From Paludibacteraceae bacterium (lineage in GTDB: Bacteria > Bacteroidota > Bacteroidia > Bacteroidales > Paludibacteraceae): a stretch of DNA of 64,000 nt. The stretch lies in contig CAJOEJ010000018.1 of NCBI GenBank assembly GCA_905233375.1, positions 19,494 to 83,493 of the forward strand, given 5' to 3'. A program made the position numbers and the translations under genes. Shown here in pieces: positions 35,040 through 44,082 of the stretch. How positions within the stretch are numbered: the stretch's first letter is position 1; the number at the start of each line of letters is the position of its first letter. The notes beneath the pieces are model-generated. The model worked only from the letters and a program-made list of their open reading frames with translations. It had not been told where the DNA came from and searched no databases.

Positions 35040-36095
35040 ATGAAACGGAAAATAGCCATTATAGCAGGAGGAGACAGTAGCGAACATGAGGTGTCGCTGC
35101 GTTCGGCAGCGGGTATTTATTCCTTCATGGACAAGGAGCGCTATGATATCACTATCGTTGTGTTGAAAGGCAACGAATGGGTTGTAGCCGATGTACAAGG
35201 TGACAAAGTACAATGTACAAAGGATTTCATCGACAAGAATGATTTTTCTTTTACGCGCGCGGGCGTCAAGCACACGTTCGATTTCGCTTATATCACTATC
35301 CACGGCACTCCGGGCGAGAACGGTGTTCTGCAGGGATACCTCGATATGATCGGTATGCCGTACTCCTGTTGCGGCGTGCTGGCAGCCGCGCTGACATTCA
35401 ACAAATATGCCTGCAACCATTACCTGTCCTATTTCGGATTCCATATCGCCAACAGCATGATGCTTCGTGCCGGACAGAAACTGCCGAACGCGCCGAAGAT
35501 CGCAGAGACTCTGGGTCTGCCGTGCTTTATCAAGAGCAATGTGGGAGGGTCGAGTTTCGGTTGCACGAAAGTGAAGACGGTAGAGGATATCTATCCTGCT
35601 ATCGAGCGTGCGTTCCAAGAGGGCGACGAGGTCATCTGCGAATCGTACATGCAAGGCACGGAGGTGACCTGCGGTGTATATAAGACGAAGGACAAAGCGG
35701 TTGCATTCCCGATCACGGAGGTGGTAACGCATAACGAGTTCTTCGACTATGACGCGAAGTACAAAGGCGAGGTGGATGAGATCACGCCGGCACGTATTCC
35801 CGACGAGGTGCGCGACAAGATACAAGCCGAGACGCTGCGTCTGTACGATATCATCGGAGCACAGGGTATCATCCGCGTGGACTGGATCATCACGAAGAAG
35901 GAACAATGCTACAATGTACAAAGGGACAATGTACAAGGTACAAAGGAGGATGTACAGATCAACCTGCTCGAAGTGAATACGACACCGGGCATGACGCCGA
36001 CCAGCTTCATCCCGCAACAGGTACGGGCGGCAGGACTCGACATCAAAGACGTACTGACTGATATTATTGAAAACCAATTTACAAATCGTCAATAA
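35040..36095 (+). CDS. ddl: D-alanine-D-alanine ligase
   Basis: Joins two D-Ala for peptidoglycan precursors; ATP-grasp enzyme, 351 residues. Motifs: IIAGGDSSEHEVSLRSA, ITIHGTPGENGVLQGYLDMIGMPYSCCG, FIKSNVGGSSFGCTKV, EVICESYMQGTEVTCGVY, and LLEVNTTPGMTPTSFIPQQ. Two GTAC-word tracts are inside: 35190-35223 (DVQGDKVQCTK, before FIDKNDFSF) and 35911-35956 (YNVQRDNVQGTKEDVQ, before INLLEVNTTPGMT), both in loops that vary in the family. Promoter with terminator-like hairpin just upstream. Confidence 0.96.
   Translation: MKRKIAIIAGGDSSEHEVSLRSAAGIYSFMDKERYDITIVVLKGNEWVVADVQGDKVQCTKDFIDKNDFSFTRAGVKHTFDFAYITIHGTPGENGVLQGYLDMIGMPYSCCGVLAAALTFNKYACNHYLSYFGFHIANSMMLRAGQKLPNAPKIAETLGLPCFIKSNVGGSSFGCTKVKTVEDIYPAIERAFQEGDEVICESYMQGTEVTCGVYKTKDKAVAFPITEVVTHNEFFDYDAKYKGEVDEITPARIPDEVRDKIQAETLRLYDIIGAQGIIRVDWIITKKEQCYNVQRDNVQGTKEDVQINLLEVNTTPGMTPTSFIPQQVRAAGLDIKDVLTDIIENQFTNRQ
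35190..35223 (+). repeat. GTAC-word repeat 1 inside ddl
   Basis: Words ATGTACAAGG, TGACAAAG, TACAATG, TACAAAGG; same frame as in leuS. Confidence 0.75.
35911..35956 (+). repeat. GTAC-word repeat 2 inside ddl
   Basis: Longest in-frame tract on the plus strand: ACAATGTACAAAGGGACAAT, GTACAAGGTACAAAGGAGGA, TGTACAG. Confidence 0.75.
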
Positions 36096-36129
36096 ATCGT
36101 CCAATCGTAAATCGTCAAATCGTAAATAA
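36077..36129 (+). repeat. AATCGTC-word repeat between ddl and polyprenyl synthase
   Basis: Words AAATCGTC, AATAAATCGTCC, AATCGTA, AATCGTC, AAATCGTA end at the start codon of the next gene. The same words mark the frame break in the U32 gene (53807-53843). Confidence 0.7.
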
Positions 36130-36130
36130 T

Positions 36131-37099
36131 ATGATAGATATTAACAAAGCGATCGAATCGCTGAACTGGAACAAAGAGCCGAAAGGGCTGTATGAACCGA
36201 TAGCATATGCATTGGCATCGGGCGGTAAACGGTTGCGTCCGACCATGACGCTGATAGCAGCAGAGACGATTCTGAACGGCAGTCTGCTGAACGGCAATGT
36301 GATAGAGGATGTACTGCCGGCGGCGTTAGCGCTGGAGGTGTTCCATAACTTCACCCTGCTGCACGACGATGTGATGGACAAGGCTCCGCTCCGCCGCGGT
36401 CGCGAGACGGTTCATGTCAGATGGAACAACAACACCGCCATTCTGTCCGGCGACCAGATGCTGATAGAGGCGTACAAACTGCTGGCGCAGGTTCCCAATG
36501 ACAAAGTAGCCGGTGTACTGAACCTCTTCAACGAGATGGCGACGGGTGTATGCGAAGGTCAGCAGTACGATGTCGATTTCGAGCATATGAGCCAGGTGAG
36601 CATCGACGACTACCTGATGATGATAGAGAAGAAGACCTCCGTGCTGTTGGCATATGCAATGCGTATCGGCGGTTATATAGCGGGTGCGACCCCTGCCCAG
36701 CAGGAGGCGTTGTACCAATACGGACTGCACATCGGGCTGGCGTTCCAGATTCAGGACGATATCCTCGATGTCTATGGAGACCCGAAGACATTCGGCAAGC
36801 AGACAGGCGGAGACATATGCAGCAACAAGAAGACCATTCTGCTGCTCACAGCAATGGAGACGGCGGACGCGGAGAGCAAGGCGGAGCTTTTGGGATGGAT
36901 GATGGCGACCGACCGTGACGAGGAGAAGATCAACGGCGTGACGGAGATATACAACCGTCTGGGCGTACGCGAGGCGTGCGAGACCATCATGGAGGAGCAC
37001 ACGGCGTTAGCGCTTGCCCAGTTGGACAAACTGCCGCAAAACAGCGCAACCGAATCCCTGCGCGAGCTGGCTGAGAAACTTGCCACCCGCAAGAATTAA
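36131..37099 (+). CDS. Polyprenyl diphosphate synthase (trans-type)
   Basis: Chain-elongating isoprenyl transferase, 322 residues. First aspartate-rich motif LLHDDVMD with following RRGRETVHVRW, second QIQDDILDVYGD, and GGKRLRP near the N-terminus. Product length (farnesyl, geranylgeranyl or longer) cannot be fixed, but the length fits octaprenyl/geranylgeranyl synthases. Links to IspG, since both serve isoprenoid supply. Separated from ddl by a word repeat; the next gene begins 38 bases later. Confidence 0.92.
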   Translation: MIDINKAIESLNWNKEPKGLYEPIAYALASGGKRLRPTMTLIAAETILNGSLLNGNVIEDVLPAALALEVFHNFTLLHDDVMDKAPLRRGRETVHVRWNNNTAILSGDQMLIEAYKLLAQVPNDKVAGVLNLFNEMATGVCEGQQYDVDFEHMSQVSIDDYLMMIEKKTSVLLAYAMRIGGYIAGATPAQQEALYQYGLHIGLAFQIQDDILDVYGDPKTFGKQTGGDICSNKKTILLLTAMETADAESKAELLGWMMATDRDEEKINGVTEIYNRLGVREACETIMEEHTALALAQLDKLPQNSATESLRELAEKLATRKN

Positions 37100-37137
37100 A
37101 CGAACCAATGGTAAACGAATAAACCGTAAACAGAAAG

Positions 37138-37905
37138 ATGCCTTATCGAAGACTACCGAACACAGACCTGGCACGGTTGTATGCTTTGCAGCATGCCGTT
37201 GAATGTGCACAGAGCGCGGACTACACGGAGCAGGTGATCCCCTACAAAGTGCTGAGCGAAGCGCAACGGTTCTTAGCGTCGTATGAGAACACTGTTATCC
37301 AGTCGAAGGACAACTACAAATCCTCCGTGAGCGCGAACAAACAGTACCGCCATATAGTACAGAACGCGCGCATGTATATATCGCATTTCATCCAGGTACT
37401 GAACCTGGCTGTTATCCGCGGCGAGATCAAGAAAGAGCAGAAACTGCTGTACGGGCTGGATCCCCACCAGCATGTTGTGCCGGATCTGTCCACGGAGGAG
37501 TATATCCTGGAATGGGGCAAGAAGATTATTGACGGCGAACAGAAACGCATGGCGAACGGCGGTTTCCCCATTTACAACCCGGCGATCAACAAAGTGAAGG
37601 TACACTATGACATTTTCTGCGAACACCAGCGCCAGCACGCCTTCCATATGCAGAACACGGAGCGTGTGCAAGGCGATCTGGATTCGCTGCGTGCCCAGGC
37701 GGACGCACTGATCCTCACCATATGGAACCTCGTGGAGGAGTATTACAAGGATCTGCTGCCCTACGCGAAAATGATGAAATGCCAGATGTACGGCGTGATC
37801 TATTACTACCGCAAGGGCGAAAGAAAACTCTCAGCCGAGAGCGACCGAGAGATTCAACACATACGGGATATACAACCGACTATCCAATGGTCTGCTGAGG
37901 AGTAA
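37138..37905 (+). CDS. Conserved Bacteroidales protein of unknown function
   Basis: 255 residues, starting MPYRRLPNTDLARLYALQHAV, a start seen in a conserved Bacteroidetes family without known role. Mostly helical, no signal peptide, no membrane segment, so cytosolic. Contains repeated helical patterns (QYRHIVQNARMYISHFIQVLNLAVIRGEI is one amphipathic pair, split in reading) and many Tyr/His. Same strand as ddl and the prenyl synthase; overlaps the convergent next gene by 26 bases. Confidence 0.75.
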   Translation: MPYRRLPNTDLARLYALQHAVECAQSADYTEQVIPYKVLSEAQRFLASYENTVIQSKDNYKSSVSANKQYRHIVQNARMYISHFIQVLNLAVIRGEIKKEQKLLYGLDPHQHVVPDLSTEEYILEWGKKIIDGEQKRMANGGFPIYNPAINKVKVHYDIFCEHQRQHAFHMQNTERVQGDLDSLRAQADALILTIWNLVEEYYKDLLPYAKMMKCQMYGVIYYYRKGERKLSAESDREIQHIRDIQPTIQWSAEE

Positions 37906-38482
37906 CGATACGATCCACCTTGATGTCGCTGTGACGGTGAGGAATCTTATGCCTCTTTAACTGGAACCCGTAGCACACGCCGATAAGTTTCGCATGACGG
38001 TGATGGGCAAGGAAGCGGTCGTAATAACCTCCTCCGCGACCGATACGGTGAAAATACTGGTCAAAGACGACCCCGGGAACAAAGATGACATCAATATGAC
38101 CGTAATAAGTCGGCGTCTGAGGTTCGGGAACCCCCAAATGACCTCTGCGCATCATATCTTCTCCGTCATAAGGACGCACCTCCATCGAGTGACGATGGGT
38201 AGCAGGAAGAAGGAATGTTTTTTGACCCGCATACTTGGTGAGCAGCGGACGCAAGTCCACCTCGTTATGGATAGGATAATAGAGCATCACGGTTTTAGCG
38301 TCACGGAAAGCGGACATCTGCTCGATTTGGGAGATGATATGCGCCGACTCGGAAGCAATCTGCTCCGGCGTTAAGATACGACGTTGCTGCTCAACGATAG
38401 CACGCATTGCACGCTGCTTCCGACGAACACGAATCCACGGGAGCCATGACAGAAAATCGCTTATTTGAGCCTCGAATAACAT
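37880..38482 (-). CDS. 5-formyltetrahydrofolate cyclo-ligase
   Basis: Converts 5-formyl-THF to 5,10-methenyl-THF with ATP. 200 residues. Motifs: MLYYPIHNEVDLRPLL, FLLPATHRHSMEVRPYDG, GHIDVIFVPGVVFDQYFHRIGRGGGYYDRFL with the family GxGxGxYDR loop, and IGVCYGFQL. The first 20 residues are unusually hydrophobic (FLSWLPWIRVRR) and are not family-like; a later start could apply. A word repeat and a promoter lie upstream. Confidence 0.9.
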   Translation of the reverse strand: MLFEAQISDFLSWLPWIRVRRKQRAMRAIVEQQRRILTPEQIASESAHIISQIEQMSAFRDAKTVMLYYPIHNEVDLRPLLTKYAGQKTFLLPATHRHSMEVRPYDGEDMMRRGHLGVPEPQTPTYYGHIDVIFVPGVVFDQYFHRIGRGGGYYDRFLAHHRHAKLIGVCYGFQLKRHKIPHRHSDIKVDRIVTPQQTIG

Positions 38483-38527
38483 AATTATTGTTTATTTGTT
38501 ATTGGTTCTTGGTGATTGTTAATTAGT
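38481..38527 (-). repeat. CACCAAT-type word repeat before cyclo-ligase gene
   Basis: On the gene strand: AATTAACAATCACCAAG, AACCAAT, AACAAAT, AAACAATAAT. It runs into the start codon. Confidence 0.5.
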
Positions 38528-38546
38528 ACGTTTACTTTTGCGCTGC

Positions 38547-38578
38547 AAAAGTACAAAAAAAAAACGATATACGCAAAT
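38547..38578 (-). promoter_or_regulatory. Promoter of cyclo-ligase gene
   Basis: Minus strand TTTG (38575-38578), 20 bp spacer, TACTTTTG (38547-38554). Confidence 0.7.
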
Positions 38579-38599
38579 ATTTTGACAAAAAAGAAACAA

Positions 38600-39934
38600 A
38601 TGAAGCGCATTTTATATATATTAGGTGTATTTGTGACGGTTTTGCTCACCGGATGCGACAATTCATCCGGTTCGACCTCCACGACCTCGTCCGTTGCCCA
38701 ACTGACAGGATTCGCGTTCGCGGCGAACGATTCGATGCCGGGTCTGGCGCAGGCAGTATTCACCGTGGAGGAGCGTATCGATACGGGTCTGGTATGGAAC
38801 AAAGACTCGATCCTGTATGGTACCAAGCTGGACAAGGTGGTACCCAGATTCGTTTTTCAATCCACTCCGGGCGCGGCGTGGCTGACGATGCCGGATACGA
38901 CCTGCGTACTGACCGGATACGACACGCTGGACTTCACCCAACGCCCCATCTATCTGACCGTCCGTTCATCGGATCGCACCGTGACCAAGACCTATGAGAT
39001 CCGCGCGACGGTACATACGGTCGATCCCGATCTGTACACCTGGACACAGATATGTGAGGGTATATATCCGCCAAACGAAAGCGAGCAGCGGGTAGTGGAA
39101 AAAGACGGACAGTTTGTGATGATCAGTTCGAACGGCTTTGAGTTGAATGCCTATTCGTCTGCGGACGGCGCAAGTTGGACGAAGACCGGTCAGCCTTCCG
39201 GACTGCCCGCAGGCACCAAGGTGCGGCAGATCATCTGCGACGGAACGACCTTGTATTACGGTCAGGGCAATGCGGTGTACACGAGTACGGACGGCTTGAC
39301 CTGGACGGCACACAGCACGACCTTCACCATCGTGACGATGCTCCAATACTGGAACAACGAATGCTGGTTGCTGGTCGATAAAGAGGGCTACGAATTGGGC
39401 TGGTGGCAAACGGACAGTGTGGCATTGACGGGACTGCGTCCGGATGGCGAGTTCCCCGTGAGCGATTTTGCCACGGTGACCTTCAGCAGTGCCAGCGAGC
39501 GGGCTCGGTCAATGATCATCGGAGGGTTTGCCGAGAACGGCAAGTCGCTCAACACGAGGTGGAACTTCGAGTACTCGTCGCACACGCCGGAGAACAAAGG
39601 ATACCGGATGCAGGAGTATTCGATAGACCGTCCGCAGTTCACCAGCCTGACGGGTGTATCCGTCATATGGTACAACAACCAACTGTTGCTGTTTGGCGGC
39701 GTGGATGACCAGATGAGCTATTTCGGTCGGGACATCCTCTACTCAACGGACGAGGGACTGAACTGGTACCCGGTGGATACGACGAAGAACCGCTTGCCGG
39801 AGGTATATCAGGCACGGCAGAAACAGACAGCCATCGTACGGAACAACACGATCTATCTGTTCGGCGGTCAGGACAAAACGACCACCTACAGCGACGTATA
39901 TACCGGAAGGCTGAACTCCATTGACTGGCAGTGA
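38600..39934 (+). CDS. DUF6242-type lipoprotein with beta-propeller
   Basis: 444 residues. Lipoprotein signal MKRILYILGVFVTVLLTGC. Residues 25-150 resemble the N-terminal DUF6242 sandwich of Bacteroidales (SVAQLTGFAFAANDSMPGLAQAVF, split in reading, and FVFQSTPGAAWLTM). The rest is a Kelch/BNR-like propeller with repeated YYGQGNAVYTSTDGLTW, LLLFGGVDDQMSYFGRDILYSTDEGLNWYPV and IYLFGGQDKTTTYSDVYTG. Surface lipoprotein; ligand unknown. ATG 38600 chosen because it gives the intact lipoprotein signal. Confidence 0.85.
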   Translation: MKRILYILGVFVTVLLTGCDNSSGSTSTTSSVAQLTGFAFAANDSMPGLAQAVFTVEERIDTGLVWNKDSILYGTKLDKVVPRFVFQSTPGAAWLTMPDTTCVLTGYDTLDFTQRPIYLTVRSSDRTVTKTYEIRATVHTVDPDLYTWTQICEGIYPPNESEQRVVEKDGQFVMISSNGFELNAYSSADGASWTKTGQPSGLPAGTKVRQIICDGTTLYYGQGNAVYTSTDGLTWTAHSTTFTIVTMLQYWNNECWLLVDKEGYELGWWQTDSVALTGLRPDGEFPVSDFATVTFSSASERARSMIIGGFAENGKSLNTRWNFEYSSHTPENKGYRMQEYSIDRPQFTSLTGVSVIWYNNQLLLFGGVDDQMSYFGRDILYSTDEGLNWYPVDTTKNRLPEVYQARQKQTAIVRNNTIYLFGGQDKTTTYSDVYTGRLNSIDWQ

Positions 39935-39975
39935 ACAAGTTGAAAGATGATAGTTTAAAGATAAAAGAAGAAAGA
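39934..39975 (+). repeat. AGTTGAA-word repeat before pgk
   Basis: AAGTTGAAAGATGATAGTTTAAAGATAAA in the leader of pgk, in gene-strand orientation. Confidence 0.5.
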
Positions 39976-40004
39976 TTTTTTAACAAACTAAAATATTTGG
40001 AATT

Positions 40005-41255
40005 ATGACAATTAAAGAATTTGATTTCGCCGGCAAGAAGGCGATCGTACGCGTGGACTTCAATGTACCACTGGATGAGAATGGTAAGATCACAGACGAC
40101 ACCCGTATCCGCGGTGCGTTGCCGACATTGAAGCACATTCTGGATGCAGGAGGTGCGCTGATCATCATGAGCCACATGGGCAAACCCAAAGGCAAAGTAC
40201 AGGCAAAGTTCAGCCTTGGTCAGATCAAAGAGGCTGTTGCAGCCGCTTTAGGTTGCCCCGTTCAGTTCGCCGAGGACTGCGCAAAAGCACAAGAGCAGGC
40301 AACTGCTTTGAAGCCGGGTGAGGTTCTGTTGCTCGAGAACCTGCGTTTCTATCCGGAAGAGGAAGGCAAGCCGGTTGGCATCGACAAAGAGGATCCTGCT
40401 TACGAGGCAGCCAAGAAAGAGATGAAGGGTCGTCAGAAAGAGTTCGCAAAGGTACTCGCTTCGTACGCTGACTGCTATGTCATGGACGCCTTCGGTACGG
40501 CGCACCGCAAACATGCTTCGACGGCTGTCATCGCCGACTACTTCGATGCTGACCACAAAATGCTCGGTTTCCTCATGGAGAAAGAGGTGGCAGCTGTAGA
40601 TGCTATCCTCGGCGACATCAAACGTCCGTTCGTAGCCATCATGGGCGGTTCGAAAGTAAGCTCGAAGATCGGTATCATCGAGAACCTGCTCGGCAAGGTG
40701 GACAAACTCATCCTTTGCGGCGGTATGACCTATACGTTCGCGAAAGCGCACGGCGGTGAGATCGGCGGTTCCATCGTAGAGCTGGACAAGCTGGACGTAG
40801 CGCTCGGTGTAGAGGAACTCGCAAAGAAGAACGGTGTAGAGCTCGTTCTCGCTCCGGATGCTATCTGCGGTGACGATTTCAGCAACGAAGCGAACAAGAA
40901 GATTTTCCCGTCGGAGGCTATTCCCGAGGGTTGGCAAGGTATGGATGCCGGTCCCGAGGCACAGGCAAAATTCCGCGCAGCCATCAAGGGTGCAAAGACC
41001 ATTTTGTGGAACGGACCTGCAGGTGTGTTCGAGTTCGACAACTTCTGCGACGGAAGCCGCGCTATCGGTGAGGCGATCGCAGACGCAACGGCTGAAGGCG
41101 CTTTCTCGCTCATTGGCGGCGGTGACTCGGTAGCTTGCGTGAATAAGTTCGGTCTTGCAGACAAGGTTTCGTATATCTCTACCGGTGGCGGTGCGCTTCT
41201 CGAAGCCATCGAAGGCAAAATCCTCCCGGGTGTAGCAGCTATCAAAGGAGAGTAA
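40005..41255 (+). CDS. pgk: Phosphoglycerate kinase
   Basis: Glycolytic ATP-forming step, 1,3-bisphosphoglycerate to 3-phosphoglycerate. 416 residues. Motifs: [27 protein letters not shown] (family signature, split in reading), [16 protein letters not shown] [62 protein letters not shown], and [14 protein letters not shown]...[14 protein letters not shown] at the nucleotide site. Together with pfp it covers two glycolytic steps in the window. Leader and downstream gap both carry AGTTGAA words. Confidence 0.97.
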   Translation: MTIKEFDFAGKKAIVRVDFNVPLDENGKITDDTRIRGALPTLKHILDAGGALIIMSHMGKPKGKVQAKFSLGQIKEAVAAALGCPVQFAEDCAKAQEQATALKPGEVLLLENLRFYPEEEGKPVGIDKEDPAYEAAKKEMKGRQKEFAKVLASYADCYVMDAFGTAHRKHASTAVIADYFDADHKMLGFLMEKEVAAVDAILGDIKRPFVAIMGGSKVSSKIGIIENLLGKVDKLILCGGMTYTFAKAHGGEIGGSIVELDKLDVALGVEELAKKNGVELVLAPDAICGDDFSNEANKKIFPSEAIPEGWQGMDAGPEAQAKFRAAIKGAKTILWNGPAGVFEFDNFCDGSRAIGEAIADATAEGAFSLIGGGDSVACVNKFGLADKVSYISTGGGALLEAIEGKILPGVAAIKGE

Positions 41256-41310
41256 TTTAGTTGAAAGTTGATAGTTGATAGTTGAAAGTTTAAAGTTGAA
41301 AGTTTAAAGA
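41256..41310 (+). repeat. AGTTGAA-word repeat before DUF3127 gene
   Basis: Best example of the family: seven consecutive 7-mers (AGTTGAA, AGTTGAT twice, AGTTGAA, AGTTTAA, AGTTGAA, AGTTTAA) ending 4 bases before the ATG. Confidence 0.8.
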
Positions 41311-41311
41311 A

Positions 41312-41722
41312 ATGGAAGTAGTAGGAAAAATCATACAAGTACTGCCGGAGCAGAGCGGTGTAGGCCGTAATGGCAACCCATGGAAACTGCAAGGATACGT
41401 ATTGGAGACCTTCGACCAATATCCCCGCAAGGTACATTTCGAGGTGTTCGGCGAGGAGCGTATCAAACAGAATCCCTGTGGTCTGGATCAGGTGGTAACA
41501 GTCAGTTTCGATATCGAGAGCCGTGAGTTCAACGGTCGCTGGTACACCTCTATCCGCGCATGGAAGATCCAGCAGGGTGATATGACCCAGGCGGCAGCCC
41601 AGCCCGCAGCCCAACCGGCGGTTCAGCCTGCCCAGGCGGCTCCGGTTCAGGAGGCAGCGCCTGCCAACGTAGATCCGTTTGACGCGACTGCCGGTGAGGG
41701 CACGAGCGATCTGCCGTTCTGA
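41312..41722 (+). CDS. DUF3127 OB-fold protein
   Basis: 136 residues. N-terminal half is the DUF3127 domain (EVVGKIIQVLPEQSGVGRNG, WKLQGYVLETFDQYPRKVHFEVFG), an OB-like fold. Then a long Ala/Gln/Pro-rich linker and an acidic end TSDLPF, much like the tail of single-stranded DNA binding proteins (DDDIPF). An SSB-like role is plausible, not shown. Its stop overlaps the next start by one base, and recO lies two genes on, so a DNA repair link is possible. Confidence 0.85.
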   Translation: MEVVGKIIQVLPEQSGVGRNGNPWKLQGYVLETFDQYPRKVHFEVFGEERIKQNPCGLDQVVTVSFDIESREFNGRWYTSIRAWKIQQGDMTQAAAQPAAQPAVQPAQAAPVQEAAPANVDPFDATAGEGTSDLPF

Positions 41723-42675
41723 TGCGCAAGCGTATCTGTTACATAGTGATCACACTTCTGTTAGCGGGTGGCGCAGTGGTCTGCGCCATCCGCTGGCAGG
41801 CGTGGTTCGGTATGCCGGACGAACCCCGATGGACGGGAGAGACCAGAGAGTACCGCTTCCCTGCATGGGAAGAGGACCGGACACCCGGGTCATTGGATAT
41901 TCTCGTATTGGGAGATATTCACAACGCCTTGCTGCGCGAAGACTATAACGCATTGGCGGAGCGCGTTCCTCAAGCGGACGCGGTAGCCCAGACAGGCGAC
42001 TGGCTCGACAGAGGGTATCCGTATTACTACCAGTTACTCCTGCGCGAATGGACGGACTGCCGTTTGGCGGGTCTGCCGGTCATTCCCTGTCCGGGGAACC
42101 ACGAGTACACGAAAGGACTCCGCAAGACGCTCTCGCCCGTATGGAGCGATGCATTCACCGTTCCGGACAACGGACCTGTAGAAGTTCCGGGTGTCAGCTA
42201 TTATATAGACCTGCCCGCTGTCCGTTTCATCGTCATTGACACCAATCCGCTGGTACGGCTGGTGGACTTGACGCGCACCCAGACATGGGTGGAACAGACG
42301 ATGAAGAGTGCGGGAAACCGGTATATCGTTGTGATGATGCATCATCCGGTACTGTCTGCACGGGAAGGGCGGTTTAATCCGATTGTATATGCCACCTTCC
42401 GCTATACCTTAGGCAAAGCTGACCTGGTTCTCGCCGGACACGATCACAGTTATATGCGGATGGGGAACTTCGTGGTACTGAACACAGGCGGCACAGCGAA
42501 ACCGCAGAAAGAGCAGATTCGGTTGCAAGAAACGATCGTGAACTGCGAAGAACCTGTTTATGCCGTCCTGCATATAGACGAACCCTGTCCGGACCATCCT
42601 TCCCCCCTTCTATTCTGCACGTATCGCATGCGCGACAACGTGCTCATCGATTCCCTGCATGTTAGCCACGACTGA
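41722..42675 (+). CDS. Calcineurin-like metallophosphoesterase
   Basis: 317 residues with an N-terminal membrane helix (YIVITLLLAGGAVVCAIRW). Metal-binding motifs in order: LGDIHN, QTGDWLDRG, CPGNHEYT, MMHHP, and LAGHDHSYM, so all five blocks of the fold are intact. Substrate unknown; the domain most likely faces the periplasm. Overlaps recO by 17 bases, and starts at the end of the DUF3127 gene. Confidence 0.88.
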   Translation: MRKRICYIVITLLLAGGAVVCAIRWQAWFGMPDEPRWTGETREYRFPAWEEDRTPGSLDILVLGDIHNALLREDYNALAERVPQADAVAQTGDWLDRGYPYYYQLLLREWTDCRLAGLPVIPCPGNHEYTKGLRKTLSPVWSDAFTVPDNGPVEVPGVSYYIDLPAVRFIVIDTNPLVRLVDLTRTQTWVEQTMKSAGNRYIVVMMHHPVLSAREGRFNPIVYATFRYTLGKADLVLAGHDHSYMRMGNFVVLNTGGTAKPQKEQIRLQETIVNCEEPVYAVLHIDEPCPDHPSPLLFCTYRMRDNVLIDSLHVSHD

Positions 42676-43282
42676 AGCCATCGTACTGTCCCTTCTGCCC
42701 TATTCGGACAAAGCGCATGTGCTGCACGCGTACACACGCGCGTACGGACGCGTTAATTATATGGTGTACGGTCTTGGTCGCAAACACGCTATCGGTCTCT
42801 ACACCCCGTTCACCCTTCTCCAACTGACGGCAGACTATCCGCCCGCAGCTTCGTCCAAACCGCCGACCTTGAAAGAGGCGTCGCGCAGCGGACAGTACGC
42901 CCGCATCGATGGCGGAACAGACGCTGTACGCCAGTCGATCGCACTCTTTTTGAGCGAGGTGCTTTATCACACCTTGCGTCACCCGATGAGCGATGAACCG
43001 CTGTTTGATTTCATCGCCTCCTACACGCAGCTGTTATGGCAGGAGGACACCAATGCCTGTCCGGCAGAATTGAGCAACCTGCATCTTCTTTTCCTGATCG
43101 GTTTTGCCGCCCACCTGGGTTTTGCCATAGACGAAAAAGAGCAACCGCAGTTAGTGCAGCCGCCCTTATCCCGCCTTGCGCGCCAGAACCAGTTACGCGC
43201 GCTGTGCAACTATTTTGCGGAACACGTCGAGACGTGGTCGGAACCGCGCTCGCTCGATATTCTGATGGAAATATTCGATTAA
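42659..43282 (+). CDS. recO: DNA repair protein RecO
   Basis: Recombination mediator that helps load RecA with RecR. 207 residues, a bit shorter than usual (about 230-250). The N-terminal OB fold is visible (TTEAIVLSLLPYSDKAHVLHAYTRAYGRVNYMVYG, split in reading, and PFTLLQL). The helical C-terminal domain has FLSEVLYHTLRHPMSDEPLFDFI and LLFLIGFAAHLGF. The zinc-binding cysteines of some RecO are absent, as is common in Bacteroidetes. Starts inside the phosphatase gene. Confidence 0.85.
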   Translation: MLATTEAIVLSLLPYSDKAHVLHAYTRAYGRVNYMVYGLGRKHAIGLYTPFTLLQLTADYPPAASSKPPTLKEASRSGQYARIDGGTDAVRQSIALFLSEVLYHTLRHPMSDEPLFDFIASYTQLLWQEDTNACPAELSNLHLLFLIGFAAHLGFAIDEKEQPQLVQPPLSRLARQNQLRALCNYFAEHVETWSEPRSLDILMEIFD

Positions 43283-43289
43283 ACCTTTT

Positions 43290-44078
43290 TTACACGCGTT
43301 GAATACGCACCAGATGATGGGTATAGTCCCCGCGTTCGGCGGACCATATGCCTGTCGCATCCAGTTTCTCCACCTTGACACGACCGGAGCAATGGATGAT
43401 ACGACTGCTGTCTATAATTATCCCCACATGCGATATACGCCCGTCCTGATGGTCGAAGAACGCCAGGTCACCGGCTTTGGCTTTGTTCAGGTCAGTGACC
43501 GTCCGCCCTTGGGTGGCTTGTTCGGATGCATTGCGCAGCAGGCGTTTGCCGAAGAGCCCCATGACGACTTGCGTGAAACCCGAGCAGTCCATACCCAGCG
43601 CATTCCTGCCTCCCCACAGATAGGGCACATTCAGGAAGAACCGCACCGCCTGGAGCAGGTTCTGCTCATTCAAGACCAGCGGTTGGACCGCCACCATCCC
43701 CGGGTCGATACGGAAACCGACTCCCAACACGCTGAACCGTCCGTCCTGATAGTCAGGCAGACACGTACCAGCCGTCAGAGGAATCGTCTGACCGTTGTTC
43801 TCACTCATTGCATATGCCATCGGGAACACCACCACAGCCGCGGACGCATAGGCTTTCCTGTACGCGCGGTACTCCTTGTCCGTCATCGGCGTGACCATCT
43901 TGGCATCCACCCACCCTTCCTGACCGTCTCCGTCGAGACGCACCTGATACCAACGCGCGTCCTCCGATGCAGCGGTGATCTGACAGGTCTCGCCAAAGAG
44001 CATCTGGGTATTTTGCTCCGCACTCTCGCGGGCAAGGGCTCGCACCGGAACGATACTATATAAACTGATTGCTTTCAT
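43290..44078 (-). CDS. NlpC/P60 (C40) peptidoglycan hydrolase with SH3 domains
   Basis: 262 residues. N-terminal bacterial SH3 regions (LFGETCQITAASEDARWYQVRLDGDGQEGWVDAKM is one, split in reading), then the C40 domain with the catalytic Cys in LGMDCSGFTQVV, His in RISHVGIIIDSSRIIHCSG. Probably cleaves gamma-D-glutamyl-diamino acid bonds in the wall. No signal peptide is seen (MKAISLYSIVPVRALARESAE), so it may act in recycling in the cytosol, as YkfC-like enzymes do. Convergent with recO, 7 bases apart. Confidence 0.88.
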   Translation of the reverse strand: MKAISLYSIVPVRALARESAEQNTQMLFGETCQITAASEDARWYQVRLDGDGQEGWVDAKMVTPMTDKEYRAYRKAYASAAVVVFPMAYAMSENNGQTIPLTAGTCLPDYQDGRFSVLGVGFRIDPGMVAVQPLVLNEQNLLQAVRFFLNVPYLWGGRNALGMDCSGFTQVVMGLFGKRLLRNASEQATQGRTVTDLNKAKAGDLAFFDHQDGRISHVGIIIDSSRIIHCSGRVKVEKLDATGIWSAERGDYTHHLVRIQRV

Positions 44079-44082
44079 AATC

